A DNA stretch of 17,879 nt from an uncultured Bacteroidia bacterium (GTDB taxonomy: Bacteria; Bacteroidota; Bacteroidia; Bacteroidales; UBA932), in NCBI GenBank assembly GCA_902796455.1, contig CADBPH010000321.1, positions 1 through 17,879 of the forward strand, read 5' to 3'. The notes beneath the pieces are model-generated. The model was not told the DNA's origin. It was given only the letters and a program-made list of their open reading frames with translations, and searched no databases. The first letter of the stretch is position 1. Each line of letters begins with the position of its first letter. This document shows positions 8,779 to 17,817 of this stretch, one piece after another. A program made the position numbers and the translations under genes.

Positions 8779-11595
8779 CTAAAAATTAAGCGATACACCT
8801 GCCGTAAAGACCCGCATCAGCGGGCGTGCAGTCACGCCGGCATCGGGTGCCTCCGGATCGATATATTTCACCTTTGTCAGCGTCAAGAGATTCTCTCCCT
8901 TGATGTCAAGGCGGACCTCTTTGAGAGATTTGTCAAGACGGAAGGTGTATCCCACATCAAAGGCCTGGATCTTGAACCAGTTCTGCTTGGTCAGCCAATA
9001 ACTGCTCATGACGAAGTTATTGGAAGACTTGGCATAGGAAAGGTTCGGATACATTTCATCCTTGACGAAGGCCGAATAGTTCCCGGTTCCCCATCCATTG
9101 AAGAAATAGTCGGAATTGAGTTCGATCTCCCCGCCCCATCGGCCTGTCCCAACGACCTCGAAATCAAAGCCTTTGTATTCGAGCCCGAGATACACGCCAT
9201 ATCGGAGTTTCGGAGTCGTATTGCCGATGACCATCCTGTCATTGTCATCAATGGTCCCGTCACCGTTCACATCGCGGTACATCAGGTCACCGGTCCGGAG
9301 GAGATCCTTGCTGACATAGGCGGGATTCTCCTGAATCTGCTGTTCAGACGTATAACGTCCGATGCAGTCCAGGCCCCAGACCGCGTAAGGAGAGGTCCCC
9401 GTCTTCTTCAAATGCTCATTCCCAGGGGAATAGAAGTCGCTCACGATTTTCTTGTAGATCCGGTTGTGGGTACTTGCCGAAGCGCCGACCCGCAACTTGA
9501 GATCGCCAATCTGCTTATGATATTGAAGCGCGGTAATGAGCCCGGATGTTCCCTGGCGGGAATGATTGGCATACGCCACAATATCGGAGAACCCGAAAAC
9601 AGACGGCAAAGCGCCGGAGATATCGGCAATGTTCCCCGTATAATCCCAGGTGAAATACTCGGCACTGAGATCCAGGCAGCCGAACAGGGTGAGATCGATG
9701 CCGGCATCGATCTGCCGCATGGTATTCCAGGTCAGGTTCGGATTGCCGTATTGGGTGGTCGTCGTATTGACGGAGGCACGGTTGGTCGTACCGAACCAAT
9801 GGGAAGCGGCGCCGATGCTCGTAGGACCGTATTGGTATCCGCTGGCCCGGGAATAGACCATTTCATACAAGTAATGGCTGCCGGTCGCATTGTCGCGGTC
9901 CGGATAGGTACCGGCCTGGGCATGCAGTTTCAGGTAGGTGATCCCCTTGACATCCTCCATAAACGCTTCGTTGGAGACCGTCCACGAAAGCCCGATGGAG
10001 GGGAAGAATCCGAAACGGGAGCCCTTGGCGAAGCGGTCCGACCCGGAATACTGGGCGTTGAACTGCACGGCGTACCGGTTTCCGTAGGACCAGTCCGCGT
10101 TTCCGACCAGGAACAGATAGCGCTCGAAATCCGTCTCGGACTGGTTGAATGCCCGGTTCAGGTACAAGACGGTTCCCAGATTGATGGTATGTCCGCCGAA
10201 TGTCCGGTCGAAGTACAATTTCTCGTACATGGAGAGGTTCTCCGCAACCGCCGTTCCTCCGAGACTCCTAGAGGTAGACTTCTGTCCGGTATGGGTGGAG
10301 ATTTCTCCCACTCCTTCGTCCTTATCCCAATAGTAAGCCAGGTAATCGTGGTTCATGCCGATATTCGAGTACACGAAAGAATTGGTCATCAAGGATGTTT
10401 TGGATTTCAATCCCGGAAGGATCCAGGAGAAATCCGCATCGACATAGGCCTGGAACAATCCGGAGCGAACCTTCTTCGTCTGATATCCGCCGACCATAGT
10501 CGCCGCATACGGGTTGTTCGGATAAACCTTGCTGGCGCCAAAGATGGTCACCTCGTCCCCATTGTCGTCGGTCGTTGTCGAAAGCGTCAGCGGGAAGGCG
10601 ATTCCCGGAACGGACCGGTAACTGTTCCAGGATGTCCGGTCTCCCTTGTAGGCGCCGAAAAGACCGATGAAAGAGGCTCCGGCTTCGATGTATCTCCCGA
10701 TTCTGGAGGAGACGCTTCCGGAATAATTGATTTTGTCATAGAAATAATCCGCCGATCCTTTCTGGATATCTCCCGAATGGAATCCGTTCAGCGCGAAAGC
10801 ATATTTGACAATGTGGCTTCCCGCTGAAAGACTCAGGTTCAGGTTGGAAGTCGGAAGCCACCGCTTCAGCATCAAGGACTGGTAATCGACATTCGGGGTC
10901 GTCTGGCTGTAAGGATCTCTCTCCTGGAAAGCGGCGATATCCTCATCGGAATAGAGCGGAGTATATCCTGCCGCTAGGCGCGCCTTATTGTTGTAAACGG
11001 CATATTCCTCTCCCGAAAGCCACTCGGGAATCCGTTCGGTCAGCCGAATCCCCGAATCAAATGAAGTCTTGATTTTCAACGGCGTATCATACTCTCCCCT
11101 GTGGGTCCGGATATACAGATTTCCGTTCGAGCCCATCGGACCGAATTTGGACTTGTCAAGGACATCGGAGAATACCGTGACAGACTCGATCTGGTTCGGC
11201 TCAAGGAGAAGTTGGTTGAAGGGGACCAGCATATCGTCAATGATGGCGACAACAGTACCGAAACCCTTCATATTGATGTTATAGCCACCCCCGCCGATTG
11301 CATAGGAGGCCAGGTTGGAAGAAATCGAACCGAAATAGGCTCCGCCATTCTCCGTAACCTCCAGTCCGGGAACCATACCGACAAGTCTGCTGCGAAGGTC
11401 TCCGGAAACCCTCCTGGAAAGATCCTGGGGCGATATACTGAACATCATACCTGTGGTCTGCCCCGAAGGTTTGCTGACATTGTAGGGAAGCCATACCAGA
11501 GAGTCTGTTCTCTGGGCCTCTTGGGCGCAAAGGGTCACCCCGGCCGTAAACAGGACGGCGAAGACCGAAATTAGATTTCTGTAATGTCTTTTCAT
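8779..11595 (-). CDS. Divergent SusC-family TonB-dependent receptor (SusC2)
   Basis: This is a 938-residue outer-membrane receptor using ATG at 11595. An in-frame ATG seven codons upstream overlaps susD1 and only adds residues in front of the signal peptide (MKRHYRNLISVFAVLFTAGV, ending TLCAQ). The plug begins almost at once, near residue 50. There is no STN domain, no CarboxypepD_reg-like domain and no LDEVVVVG-type TonB box; DSLVWLPYN at 31-39 is the only weak candidate. The usual plug signature is recognisable but altered (VAIIDDML at 116-123, LEPNQIESVTVFSD at 131-144, FGPMGSNGNLYIRT at 151-164). The barrel retains a calcium-loop-like DVNGDGTIDDND (9238-9273) and the C-terminal aromatic residue (GVSLNF) needed for barrel assembly. 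It pairs with SusD2 and probably imports glycan; whether it is energised by TonB in the normal way is unclear. Confidence 0.92.
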   Translation of the reverse strand: MKRHYRNLISVFAVLFTAGVTLCAQEAQRTDSLVWLPYNVSKPSGQTTGMMFSISPQDLSRRVSGDLRSRLVGMVPGLEVTENGGAYFGSISSNLASYAIGGGGYNINMKGFGTVVAIIDDMLVPFNQLLLEPNQIESVTVFSDVLDKSKFGPMGSNGNLYIRTHRGEYDTPLKIKTSFDSGIRLTERIPEWLSGEEYAVYNNKARLAAGYTPLYSDEDIAAFQERDPYSQTTPNVDYQSLMLKRWLPTSNLNLSLSAGSHIVKYAFALNGFHSGDIQKGSADYFYDKINYSGSVSSRIGRYIEAGASFIGLFGAYKGDRTSWNSYRSVPGIAFPLTLSTTTDDNGDEVTIFGASKVYPNNPYAATMVGGYQTKKVRSGLFQAYVDADFSWILPGLKSKTSLMTNSFVYSNIGMNHDYLAYYWDKDEGVGEISTHTGQKSTSRSLGGTAVAENLSMYEKLYFDRTFGGHTINLGTVLYLNRAFNQSETDFERYLFLVGNADWSYGNRYAVQFNAQYSGSDRFAKGSRFGFFPSIGLSWTVSNEAFMEDVKGITYLKLHAQAGTYPDRDNATGSHYLYEMVYSRASGYQYGPTSIGAASHWFGTTNRASVNTTTTQYGNPNLTWNTMRQIDAGIDLTLFGCLDLSAEYFTWDYTGNIADISGALPSVFGFSDIVAYANHSRQGTSGLITALQYHKQIGDLKLRVGASASTHNRIYKKIVSDFYSPGNEHLKKTGTSPYAVWGLDCIGRYTSEQQIQENPAYVSKDLLRTGDLMYRDVNGDGTIDDNDRMVIGNTTPKLRYGVYLGLEYKGFDFEVVGTGRWGGEIELNSDYFFNGWGTGNYSAFVKDEMYPNLSYAKSSNNFVMSSYWLTKQNWFKIQAFDVGYTFRLDKSLKEVRLDIKGENLLTLTKVKYIDPEAPDAGVTARPLMRVFTAGVSLNF

Positions 11596-11606
11596 TTCTT
11601 CAGTTA

Positions 11607-13517
11607 TCAGTGCCAAGGGGCGTTGTTTTTAAATTCAGTCATTGTAATCTCCTCATTGTGGGAAAACGGCAGGACATACATACAGTCTTTCCAGACGCCC
11701 TGGCGGGACGGGGCGAGTTCGCGGCGGGTATATTTCTTCCCGAGCGGATGCTCGTCATCCGGCAGACAAGATTCTACCATCATCCCCTCAAGGGGCCGGG
11801 ACATCAGTTCCGGAGCCGTTTTCCAGCGGCGGATGTCGAACCAGTAATGGTTGCTCTCATAGGCAAATTCCACACACCGCTCGTTCTGGATCCGTTCGCG
11901 GAACGTATCAGCATTGCCGGTATAGGCACTCCGCACATCCGGCATTCCGACCCGGTGACGGATCACATTGACCGCATCGACCGCGGAGAGATTGACATTG
12001 GCATAACTTGTCACCCGGCCGGTTGGCCCATACGCTTCATTCACGCACTCGGCATAATTCAGATAGAGTTCAGCCAGCCGGACCATGGGATCGACAATCG
12101 CATGGCTTCCCGAGAAGGACCCGTCATAGTATCGTTTGCTGTAATACCCTGTATTGGTATATCCCTCCGACGCCATCGGTTGGGTGTCCCAATCGACGCC
12201 GAGGGTGACATTGAGGCCGTTCAGAGCCGTCCGGGGCCAAGTCTTCGTTTCCGGATCATAATAAATATTGTAACACCCTCCGGCAGAGGTGATCCGGGCC
12301 TGGGAGTGAGCCGGAGAGCCGTCATGGATGACAACCATATCAAACCTCGGATCCCGGTTCTGGTACGGAGCCTGTTCATTGTAACTGCCTGCCGCAACGG
12401 CTTCTGCCCGCTGGGCTGCCGTCTGGAGCGGATACCCGTCCAGCGTTTCGAAACGATCGACGTAATTCTGGGTAGGATGTGTTCCGTAACCATTCATGGA
12501 AGAAGTCCCGGACCCCCGGGAGAGGATGGACGGGATGAGGGTAGAGATTGCCTGATCTGTATTGACACGCGATGCGATGTTTGACCAGATTGTCTCATTC
12601 GTCGTGGTCGCCCGGTAAAAAAGGTCGGTATAGTTTTCCAGCGGCTGAAGCGTAAAACCGTTCTCCAGGGCGACGGAGAGCGCTTCTGCAGATGCGTCTG
12701 CCGCCACCTGCCAGTCAGTGACACCGTTCTGATTATTGAGCGGACTGGCGGCATACATCAGCGCACGGGCGCGAAGGGCAAGAGCCGTACATCCGTTCGG
12801 GAGTTCCAGGTTCTCACTGCCTGTATTCAGGTTGGCCGGCGTGTTGCGGCGGCTGAAACCGGCTTCTTTGAGATATTCGTACGCCTTGTAAAAATCCTCA
12901 GCCGCCTTGACATAGGTTTCATAGGAGGACGCACGGGGAAGATCCCAGGGCTCGTCTGCCTGAAGGACATGATCGATATAAGGGACACCGCCGAAGAAAC
13001 GGCAGAGGTTGAAGTGGCCAAGGCCACGCATGAAATAGGCGTCACCGAGGTATTCATTCCGTTCCGACTCAGTCCCATCGATCATCAGGTCAAAATTCTC
13101 AATCGCCTTGTTGGCCTGCCTGATCATCCGCCACATGTTGTAGGACATCTGGAGATTCCCACCGCTCGTCGCCGTACCGTCGATATATGAATATCGTTCG
13201 AGCATGGATTCAGAAAGGTTGCACTTTTTGAATTGGGACGTGGAAGGGGCTGTCGGATTGCCGGTATCGGCTGCATCCGTCTGCGTGAGGAAACTCCCCC
13301 CGTAGATAAAGATGATGTCCACCCGCCCCGGATAAGCGAAATGCGTCCGGGCGATGGCATTGTCCAAAAAGCTCTTCGCACGGCTGTAAGTTGCGAACAC
13401 CTGCTCTTCGGTGAGGCTGGTGGTCTCTTCGTCCAGATCGAGATAGTGACAACTGGTAGAAAGGCTGCACGTAAATGCGAGGGCAGCCAATATATTGAGT
13501 ATTCTGTTCGTTTTCAT
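11607..13517 (-). CDS. SusD-family outer-membrane lipoprotein (SusD1)
   Basis: This is a 636-residue RagB/SusD-type lipoprotein. The signal MKTNRILNILAALAFTCSLS is followed by TSC, placing the lipidated Cys at 23, then the acidic HYLDLDEE stretch typical of surface-exported lipoproteins. Family motifs include MWRMIRQANKAIENFD and YFMRGLGHFNLCRFFGGVPY in the TPR-like N-terminal half. Near the C-terminus are MVRLAELYLNYAECVNEA, AVNVIRHRVGMP and ERCVEFAYESNHYWFDIRRW. It starts 13 bases after susC1, with an AAGG seven bases ahead of its ATG as a weak ribosome site. It is the expected partner of SusC1, forming the lid of that transporter. Nothing is truncated. Confidence 0.96.
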   Translation of the reverse strand: MKTNRILNILAALAFTCSLSTSCHYLDLDEETTSLTEEQVFATYSRAKSFLDNAIARTHFAYPGRVDIIFIYGGSFLTQTDAADTGNPTAPSTSQFKKCNLSESMLERYSYIDGTATSGGNLQMSYNMWRMIRQANKAIENFDLMIDGTESERNEYLGDAYFMRGLGHFNLCRFFGGVPYIDHVLQADEPWDLPRASSYETYVKAAEDFYKAYEYLKEAGFSRRNTPANLNTGSENLELPNGCTALALRARALMYAASPLNNQNGVTDWQVAADASAEALSVALENGFTLQPLENYTDLFYRATTTNETIWSNIASRVNTDQAISTLIPSILSRGSGTSSMNGYGTHPTQNYVDRFETLDGYPLQTAAQRAEAVAAGSYNEQAPYQNRDPRFDMVVIHDGSPAHSQARITSAGGCYNIYYDPETKTWPRTALNGLNVTLGVDWDTQPMASEGYTNTGYYSKRYYDGSFSGSHAIVDPMVRLAELYLNYAECVNEAYGPTGRVTSYANVNLSAVDAVNVIRHRVGMPDVRSAYTGNADTFRERIQNERCVEFAYESNHYWFDIRRWKTAPELMSRPLEGMMVESCLPDDEHPLGKKYTRRELAPSRQGVWKDCMYVLPFSHNEEITMTEFKNNAPWH

Positions 13518-13530
13518 AATCCCGCCTTTT

Positions 13531-16500
13531 TTAGAATGAAATGTTGACGCCGCATTTGATGGTCCTCATCTGCGGGAAATACAGGGTTGATGTCTTGAAT
13601 TGCTGCGGGGTCGTTTCCGGCCATTTGGTGAAGGTATAGACATTGTTGGCCACCAGGCTCAGTGTGATGCCTCCGATCCCGAAATTGTCCTTCATCTTCC
13701 GTCCTTTTATCGTATAAGCCAGATAGATTTCGGAAATATCGAAATAGTCGGATTTCCTCCAGCTCACTCCGGGGATACCCAAATAATTCCAGTTCGTTCC
13801 GGCCCACATATAGGTCGTCGTAGCATTGTTTGCATCAAAGAGCACGTTCTGTATGGAAGCATCGTGATTGCGCGGAGTCCAATAATCGGTCTGGAGCTGG
13901 TTTATCTTGACGTTGGAATTGTAGAACGGGACCAGGAATGACCGGTTGAGCTCGCCGTACTGCCCGATCGTCCCGGCTCCCGAAACCTTGAATGTCAGGT
14001 TTTTATAACCAAGTGAGAGATTTACGGAATAGTTCCCGGGGGCATACATATTACCGCGGACGACATAGGTATCGTTCGTCCCGTCAATAATGGCATCCGG
14101 ATAATAGTCAAGATACTTGAACATGCCGAGCGTCTTCCAGGCAGATGCGATGGAAGGATAGCCGTGTACATCATCGATACTGTTGAAAAAGCCGCCGTCA
14201 ACCCTGGAAATACCCATCATCTTGGATTCTACCGGGGTGCCGGCCACTTTTTTATAAAAGACCTCGTACGGCGGATCCGAATAAGTCACGACCCGGTTTT
14301 CCGTCAGGGCAAGCGTCCCTCCGATATCAAAGAAGAAACCATTATTGTAAGCCTTCTGGAAATTCAATTCAAACTCAATTCCATGCTTCTTGATACTGGC
14401 ACTGTTGGTTTTCTTGGAAGAAGCACCGAGAAGCGGAGTGACGACCGGGTCAACCAGCATATCGTAACGATACTCGTCGAAAAGGTCGACATTCAGGGTT
14501 ATGGCATTCTTCAACCACCCCATCTCAAATCCCAAATCCTGTTTCCGGGCTGTCTCCCACCGGGCTCCGGTATTGGCTGCCGGCCCTTCTACATATTGGC
14601 CGCCGCTGAGGGTATAGGATGTATGGTACAGATAACCGCTCGCTGCCGTATCATAACCCGTAAGGCCATATGAATAACGGATTTTCATCAAGTTCCACCA
14701 CGGCATGGACTTGCGCCAGAAACTCTCCCTGTGGAGCGCCCAGCCGACGGCGAGCGAAGGGAAAACGCCGTAACGGTAGTTCGGGGCGAACTGCTCGGAC
14801 CCGGTCACACCGAGATTCCCTTCAAACAAATATCGCTTGTCATAGTCGTATGTCACACGCCCGACGGCGGACTGGTTCCGTCTCGGTGCGCTGACGCCGG
14901 AATTGTATTGTCTCTGGTTGTAAACGGCACGGCCGGTCACATTGTGGCGCCCGAACTTCCGTGCATAATAAAGACCGCCCTGCAGGGTAAAAGTATATCG
15001 GAGTGTTCCGGAAAGGATGGAAGACGAGCCGCTTTCTCCTACCGGCGGTTTGGTATAGACATCGACGGCCCCTCCTGTCTGGTTGATCCAGATATCCGTC
15101 TCTCCGGCATCATAAGCCGCCCAGTCGATTCTCCAAGTCGGGTAGTTTATTCCGCCGGAAGACACATTGGACTGACGCTGATTGATTGTGGAGAGGGAGA
15201 AATGGGCATCAGCGGAAAGACCTTTGGTAATGAAATCCAGTTTCTGATTGACAATCAGATCCGAATTGATCGTGTATTTGGTCTTTTCATACCACTCGTC
15301 ACTGATCAGGTAGGCCATCGGGTTAACCGCAGATCCGCTTCCGACTTTTTCCGCCAGACGGATTCCCGTGGCGTTGGGGAAATTCGGGTCTGGATAGGCA
15401 GCTAAAGCCTCCTCCGAGTAATAACCGGGATACATCAGGCCGGAGGCCATATATGCCTGCACGAAAACCGTTCCGTCACCGTTCTGGTCAGAACTCATGG
15501 GAGACTTGGTGATTGTGATGGCTCCGCCGAACTTGAATGAAACCGTCGTGGTCGGCGTAACATTCATATCCATATTGATACGGTAATTATACCGGTCAGA
15601 GCACCAGGTATTCTGACTGTAATTGGAGATCAGGCGGAAAGGCGTACTGTCATGGGAATACGCTCCGGAAGCAAAATATTTGAATTTGTCCGTGCCGCCC
15701 GAAATGTCGAAATTGGCATTGTAAGTCGGGATGAAGTCTTCCAGCATCTCGTCGAACCAGTTAATGTCCGGATATCGGATGGGGTCGGACTGAGTCCGAT
15801 ACTTTTCGATAATGGCATCGGAATACTGGGCGGAAAAATTCTGTCCGTTCCGGTATGCGATATTCGCCTCGCGGAGCGTCGTTTCTGCATCAACATGCTT
15901 GGGCAGGTTCGTCGCGGAACGGACACCGTATTCGACCTTGGCCCGCATCTTGGGCTTCCCCACCGCTCCGGTCTTGGTCGTAATCAGGATGACGCCATTC
16001 GCGCCTTTGGACCCGAAAACAGCCGTCGCGGACGCATCCTTGAGGACGGAAATCGACTCAATCTCATTCGGATCCAGTTCCTCCATAGAGCGCTCGATTC
16101 CGTCTATCATCACCAGCGGGGCATTGTCATTGGCATCGTTGACAGCAGACTCGGAAGTAGCTCCCGTCCAATGCGATATACCGCGGATTGTAATACGTGT
16201 CTTCTCCATTCCGATTCCCGGGACTGCGGAGGGAGAATTGATCTGCATACCGGCCACTTTGCCTTTCATGGACATGATTGCAGAATTGGAACCGGTATTG
16301 ACGAGTTCTCCCGACTCGATCTTGGAGATCGATCCGACAAGGCTTTCCTTCGTCTGTACACCGAAACCGACGACAACGACCTCATCGAGCGTATTGTCCG
16401 CCTCGTCCAGCGTCACGACTTGTGCCTTGATCAGATCCTGGACGGAAAATGTCTTGTTTTCATAGCCGATATAGCTGAACGTGACTGTTTTCGCATCCGC

Positions 16501-16962
16501 GGGAATCGAGAGAGAGAACCGTCCGTCAAGATCTGTGGTCGTGCCGATGTTCTTGCCGTCCACGATGACACCTACGCCGATCATCGGCAGGTTGTCCGAA
16601 GAAGACACGACGGTTTTGGAGAGCAGGGTCGGTCCCGGAACCTGCTGCCGGGGCGGGGATTCCCTTTTCTTTTTCGAAATGGCAATCAACTTTCCGTTGA
16701 TGGCATATTCGAGGGACGGATCCAGGATTTTTTCCAGAACCTCATCGATACCCGTATTCTGGAATTGGGCAGAAACGGGCGTGTTGAGGTCCACGTCGCC
16801 TTTTTCAAAGGCGAAAGAGTACCCGGTTTGTCCTTCGATTACCTCAAGGACTTTTTTCAGCGGTTCTCCACGGAAAGTCTTCGTGACAGTCTGCCCTTGA
16901 AGTATCAGGGAAAAGAGACTGCCCATCAGAATAAGAATGATGTGTTTCAGTGAATTATGCAT
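13531..16962 (-). CDS. SusC-family receptor with STN domain (SusC1)
   Basis: This is a 1143-residue TonB-dependent glycan importer of the signalling subtype. Domains in order: signal peptide (1 to about 24); STN signalling domain (about 25-97, FRGEPLKKVLEVIEGQTGYSF through LEYAINGKLIAI); CarboxypepD_reg-like domain (about 112-188, GTTTDLDGRFSLSIP and FSYIGYE); TonB box LDEVVVVGFG (192-201, bases 16360-16389); plug with the SusC signature (MIDGIERSMEELDPNEIES, SVLKDASATAVFGSKGANG); then the barrel, ending in the aromatic residue GVNISF. The first strand of the CarboxypepD_reg-like domain is atypical (LLSKTVVSSSDNLPMIGV). The STN domain normally contacts the periplasmic part of a FecR anti-sigma factor, and such a gene lies 6 bases upstream, so this receptor probably both imports the glycan and reports its presence. 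The calcium-loop motif seen in SusC2 is not recognisable in the corresponding region (around 14020-14100). Confidence 0.97.
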   Translation of the reverse strand: MHNSLKHIILILMGSLFSLILQGQTVTKTFRGEPLKKVLEVIEGQTGYSFAFEKGDVDLNTPVSAQFQNTGIDEVLEKILDPSLEYAINGKLIAISKKKRESPPRQQVPGPTLLSKTVVSSSDNLPMIGVGVIVDGKNIGTTTDLDGRFSLSIPADAKTVTFSYIGYENKTFSVQDLIKAQVVTLDEADNTLDEVVVVGFGVQTKESLVGSISKIESGELVNTGSNSAIMSMKGKVAGMQINSPSAVPGIGMEKTRITIRGISHWTGATSESAVNDANDNAPLVMIDGIERSMEELDPNEIESISVLKDASATAVFGSKGANGVILITTKTGAVGKPKMRAKVEYGVRSATNLPKHVDAETTLREANIAYRNGQNFSAQYSDAIIEKYRTQSDPIRYPDINWFDEMLEDFIPTYNANFDISGGTDKFKYFASGAYSHDSTPFRLISNYSQNTWCSDRYNYRINMDMNVTPTTTVSFKFGGAITITKSPMSSDQNGDGTVFVQAYMASGLMYPGYYSEEALAAYPDPNFPNATGIRLAEKVGSGSAVNPMAYLISDEWYEKTKYTINSDLIVNQKLDFITKGLSADAHFSLSTINQRQSNVSSGGINYPTWRIDWAAYDAGETDIWINQTGGAVDVYTKPPVGESGSSSILSGTLRYTFTLQGGLYYARKFGRHNVTGRAVYNQRQYNSGVSAPRRNQSAVGRVTYDYDKRYLFEGNLGVTGSEQFAPNYRYGVFPSLAVGWALHRESFWRKSMPWWNLMKIRYSYGLTGYDTAASGYLYHTSYTLSGGQYVEGPAANTGARWETARKQDLGFEMGWLKNAITLNVDLFDEYRYDMLVDPVVTPLLGASSKKTNSASIKKHGIEFELNFQKAYNNGFFFDIGGTLALTENRVVTYSDPPYEVFYKKVAGTPVESKMMGISRVDGGFFNSIDDVHGYPSIASAWKTLGMFKYLDYYPDAIIDGTNDTYVVRGNMYAPGNYSVNLSLGYKNLTFKVSGAGTIGQYGELNRSFLVPFYNSNVKINQLQTDYWTPRNHDASIQNVLFDANNATTTYMWAGTNWNYLGIPGVSWRKSDYFDISEIYLAYTIKGRKMKDNFGIGGITLSLVANNVYTFTKWPETTPQQFKTSTLYFPQMRTIKCGVNISF

Positions 16963-16968
16963 GGCGAG

Positions 16969-17817
16969 CTATTCAGATGATTCATGGATATAGATGGTTT
17001 TTCCGGTCCGTTGGACTCGGATTGGCAGAATGACTCCCAGCGTCTTCATGATGGTGGCGATGGAATCGTCTTGTGTGAATGAAACCCGGACTGTCCGATC
17101 GCCCAGGCTGTCGGATGTCAGGATGATTTCCATGTCATAGGCCCGAGAAAGGCGCCGGCACAGGTCCCGGAGAGAAATGCTGTCATATTTTATTCTTCCT
17201 CCCGTCCAGGAGCAGTACTGGGAAACATCCGTCTGCTTGACAGTGCAGGTTCCTTTCTGGAAGGAAAGAACCTCGCCGGGCCGGATCCGGCGGGCTTCCC
17301 CTTCCCGTTCGAACTGGAGGGAACCCTCCACCAGGGCGCCCAGGACAATCCCGTCCTCTGCATAGGAGGAGACATTGAATTTCGTCCCCAAGACAGAGAA
17401 GACTCCGTTCTGGGTGATGACCCGGAAGGCCAGGCGCGGATTCTTTTCCACTTCAAAATAGGCTTCCCCGTCAAGCGTGACGTCCCTGTCCTTTACATTG
17501 AAGTTGGAGGTATAGTACAATGTCGAGCCGGCATTCACATAAATGACGGTCCCGTCAGGAAGGGCCACACGTGTTTTTGTGCCGGGTGGAGTGGTAACGG
17601 AATACGTCTGGATTTTCGGCTCTGCCCAGGGAAGGAAGGAATGGGGCCGAAGGCCGAAGAACAGGCCGGCAAAGGCCGCGGCGGCGGTAATGACGGCAGC
17701 AATTCGCACCCGCCGGCCGAGCCGAAACCGGATTTTCCGCCAGATTCGTTCTCGAATCACGGGATCCCCGTCAGACGGCAATTGGTCCCACTGTGATTTC
17801 AGGGAAAGTGTTTTCAT
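16969..17817 (-). CDS. FecR-like anti-sigma factor with DUF4974 domain
   Basis: This is a 282-residue single-pass inner-membrane regulator. A short cytoplasmic N-terminus (1 to about 36, containing the aromatic residues W10 and W26) precedes a transmembrane helix (about 37-56, VRIAAVITAAAAFAGLFFGL). The periplasmic FecR domain spans about 70-200 (TPPGTKTRVALPDGTVIYVN, LDGEAYFEVEKNP, SVLGTKFNV). A DUF4974-type domain closes it (about 211-278, DSISLRDLCRRL to TGKTIYIH). FecR proteins hold an ECF sigma factor at the membrane and release it when a TonB-dependent receptor signals through its STN domain; SusC1 begins 6 bases downstream. The cytoplasmic part is shorter than the roughly 70-90 residues I expect for Bacteroidota FecR proteins. 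The frame upstream hits a stop at 17863-17865 with no other ATG, so the start is not mis-called. The cognate sigma gene is not in view. Confidence 0.93.
   Translation of the reverse strand: MKTLSLKSQWDQLPSDGDPVIRERIWRKIRFRLGRRVRIAAVITAAAAFAGLFFGLRPHSFLPWAEPKIQTYSVTTPPGTKTRVALPDGTVIYVNAGSTLYYTSNFNVKDRDVTLDGEAYFEVEKNPRLAFRVITQNGVFSVLGTKFNVSSYAEDGIVLGALVEGSLQFEREGEARRIRPGEVLSFQKGTCTVKQTDVSQYCSWTGGRIKYDSISLRDLCRRLSRAYDMEIILTSDSLGDRTVRVSFTQDDSIATIMKTLGVILPIRVQRTGKTIYIHESSE

Larger units (their letters stand above)
35..17817 (-). other. Polysaccharide utilisation locus, nine-gene operon
   Basis: Nine genes run head to tail on the minus strand: fecR-like, susC1, susD1, susC2, susD2, DUF1735-type lipoprotein, BACON/DUF5689-type lipoprotein, six-hairpin glycosidase-like, FAD oxidoreductase. 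With the starts chosen here the gaps are 6, 13, 11, 19, 18, 17, 3 and 41 bases. No promoter or terminator is evident inside, so one polycistronic message is likely. Such clusters of tandem SusCD pairs, surface lipoproteins and periplasmic enzymes are the standard glycan-capture systems of Bacteroidota. An anti-sigma gene at the head, next to a receptor with an STN domain, points to ECF-sigma/anti-sigma control, as opposed to a hybrid two-component or SusR-type regulator. The locus may continue past both window edges. Confidence 0.9.

Noticed and set aside
8764..10827. Long plus-strand open frame of 687 codons opposite susC2
   Set aside because: It lies wholly antisense to a well-supported receptor gene, is rich in Arg/Gly/Ile/Val without a domain pattern, and has no plausible signal or start context. 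It is a codon-bias shadow.
15652..16953. Plus-strand open frame of 433 codons opposite susC1
   Set aside because: Antisense to the STN, plug and TonB-box coding region; the protein has no recognisable motifs and mirrors codon usage of the real gene.
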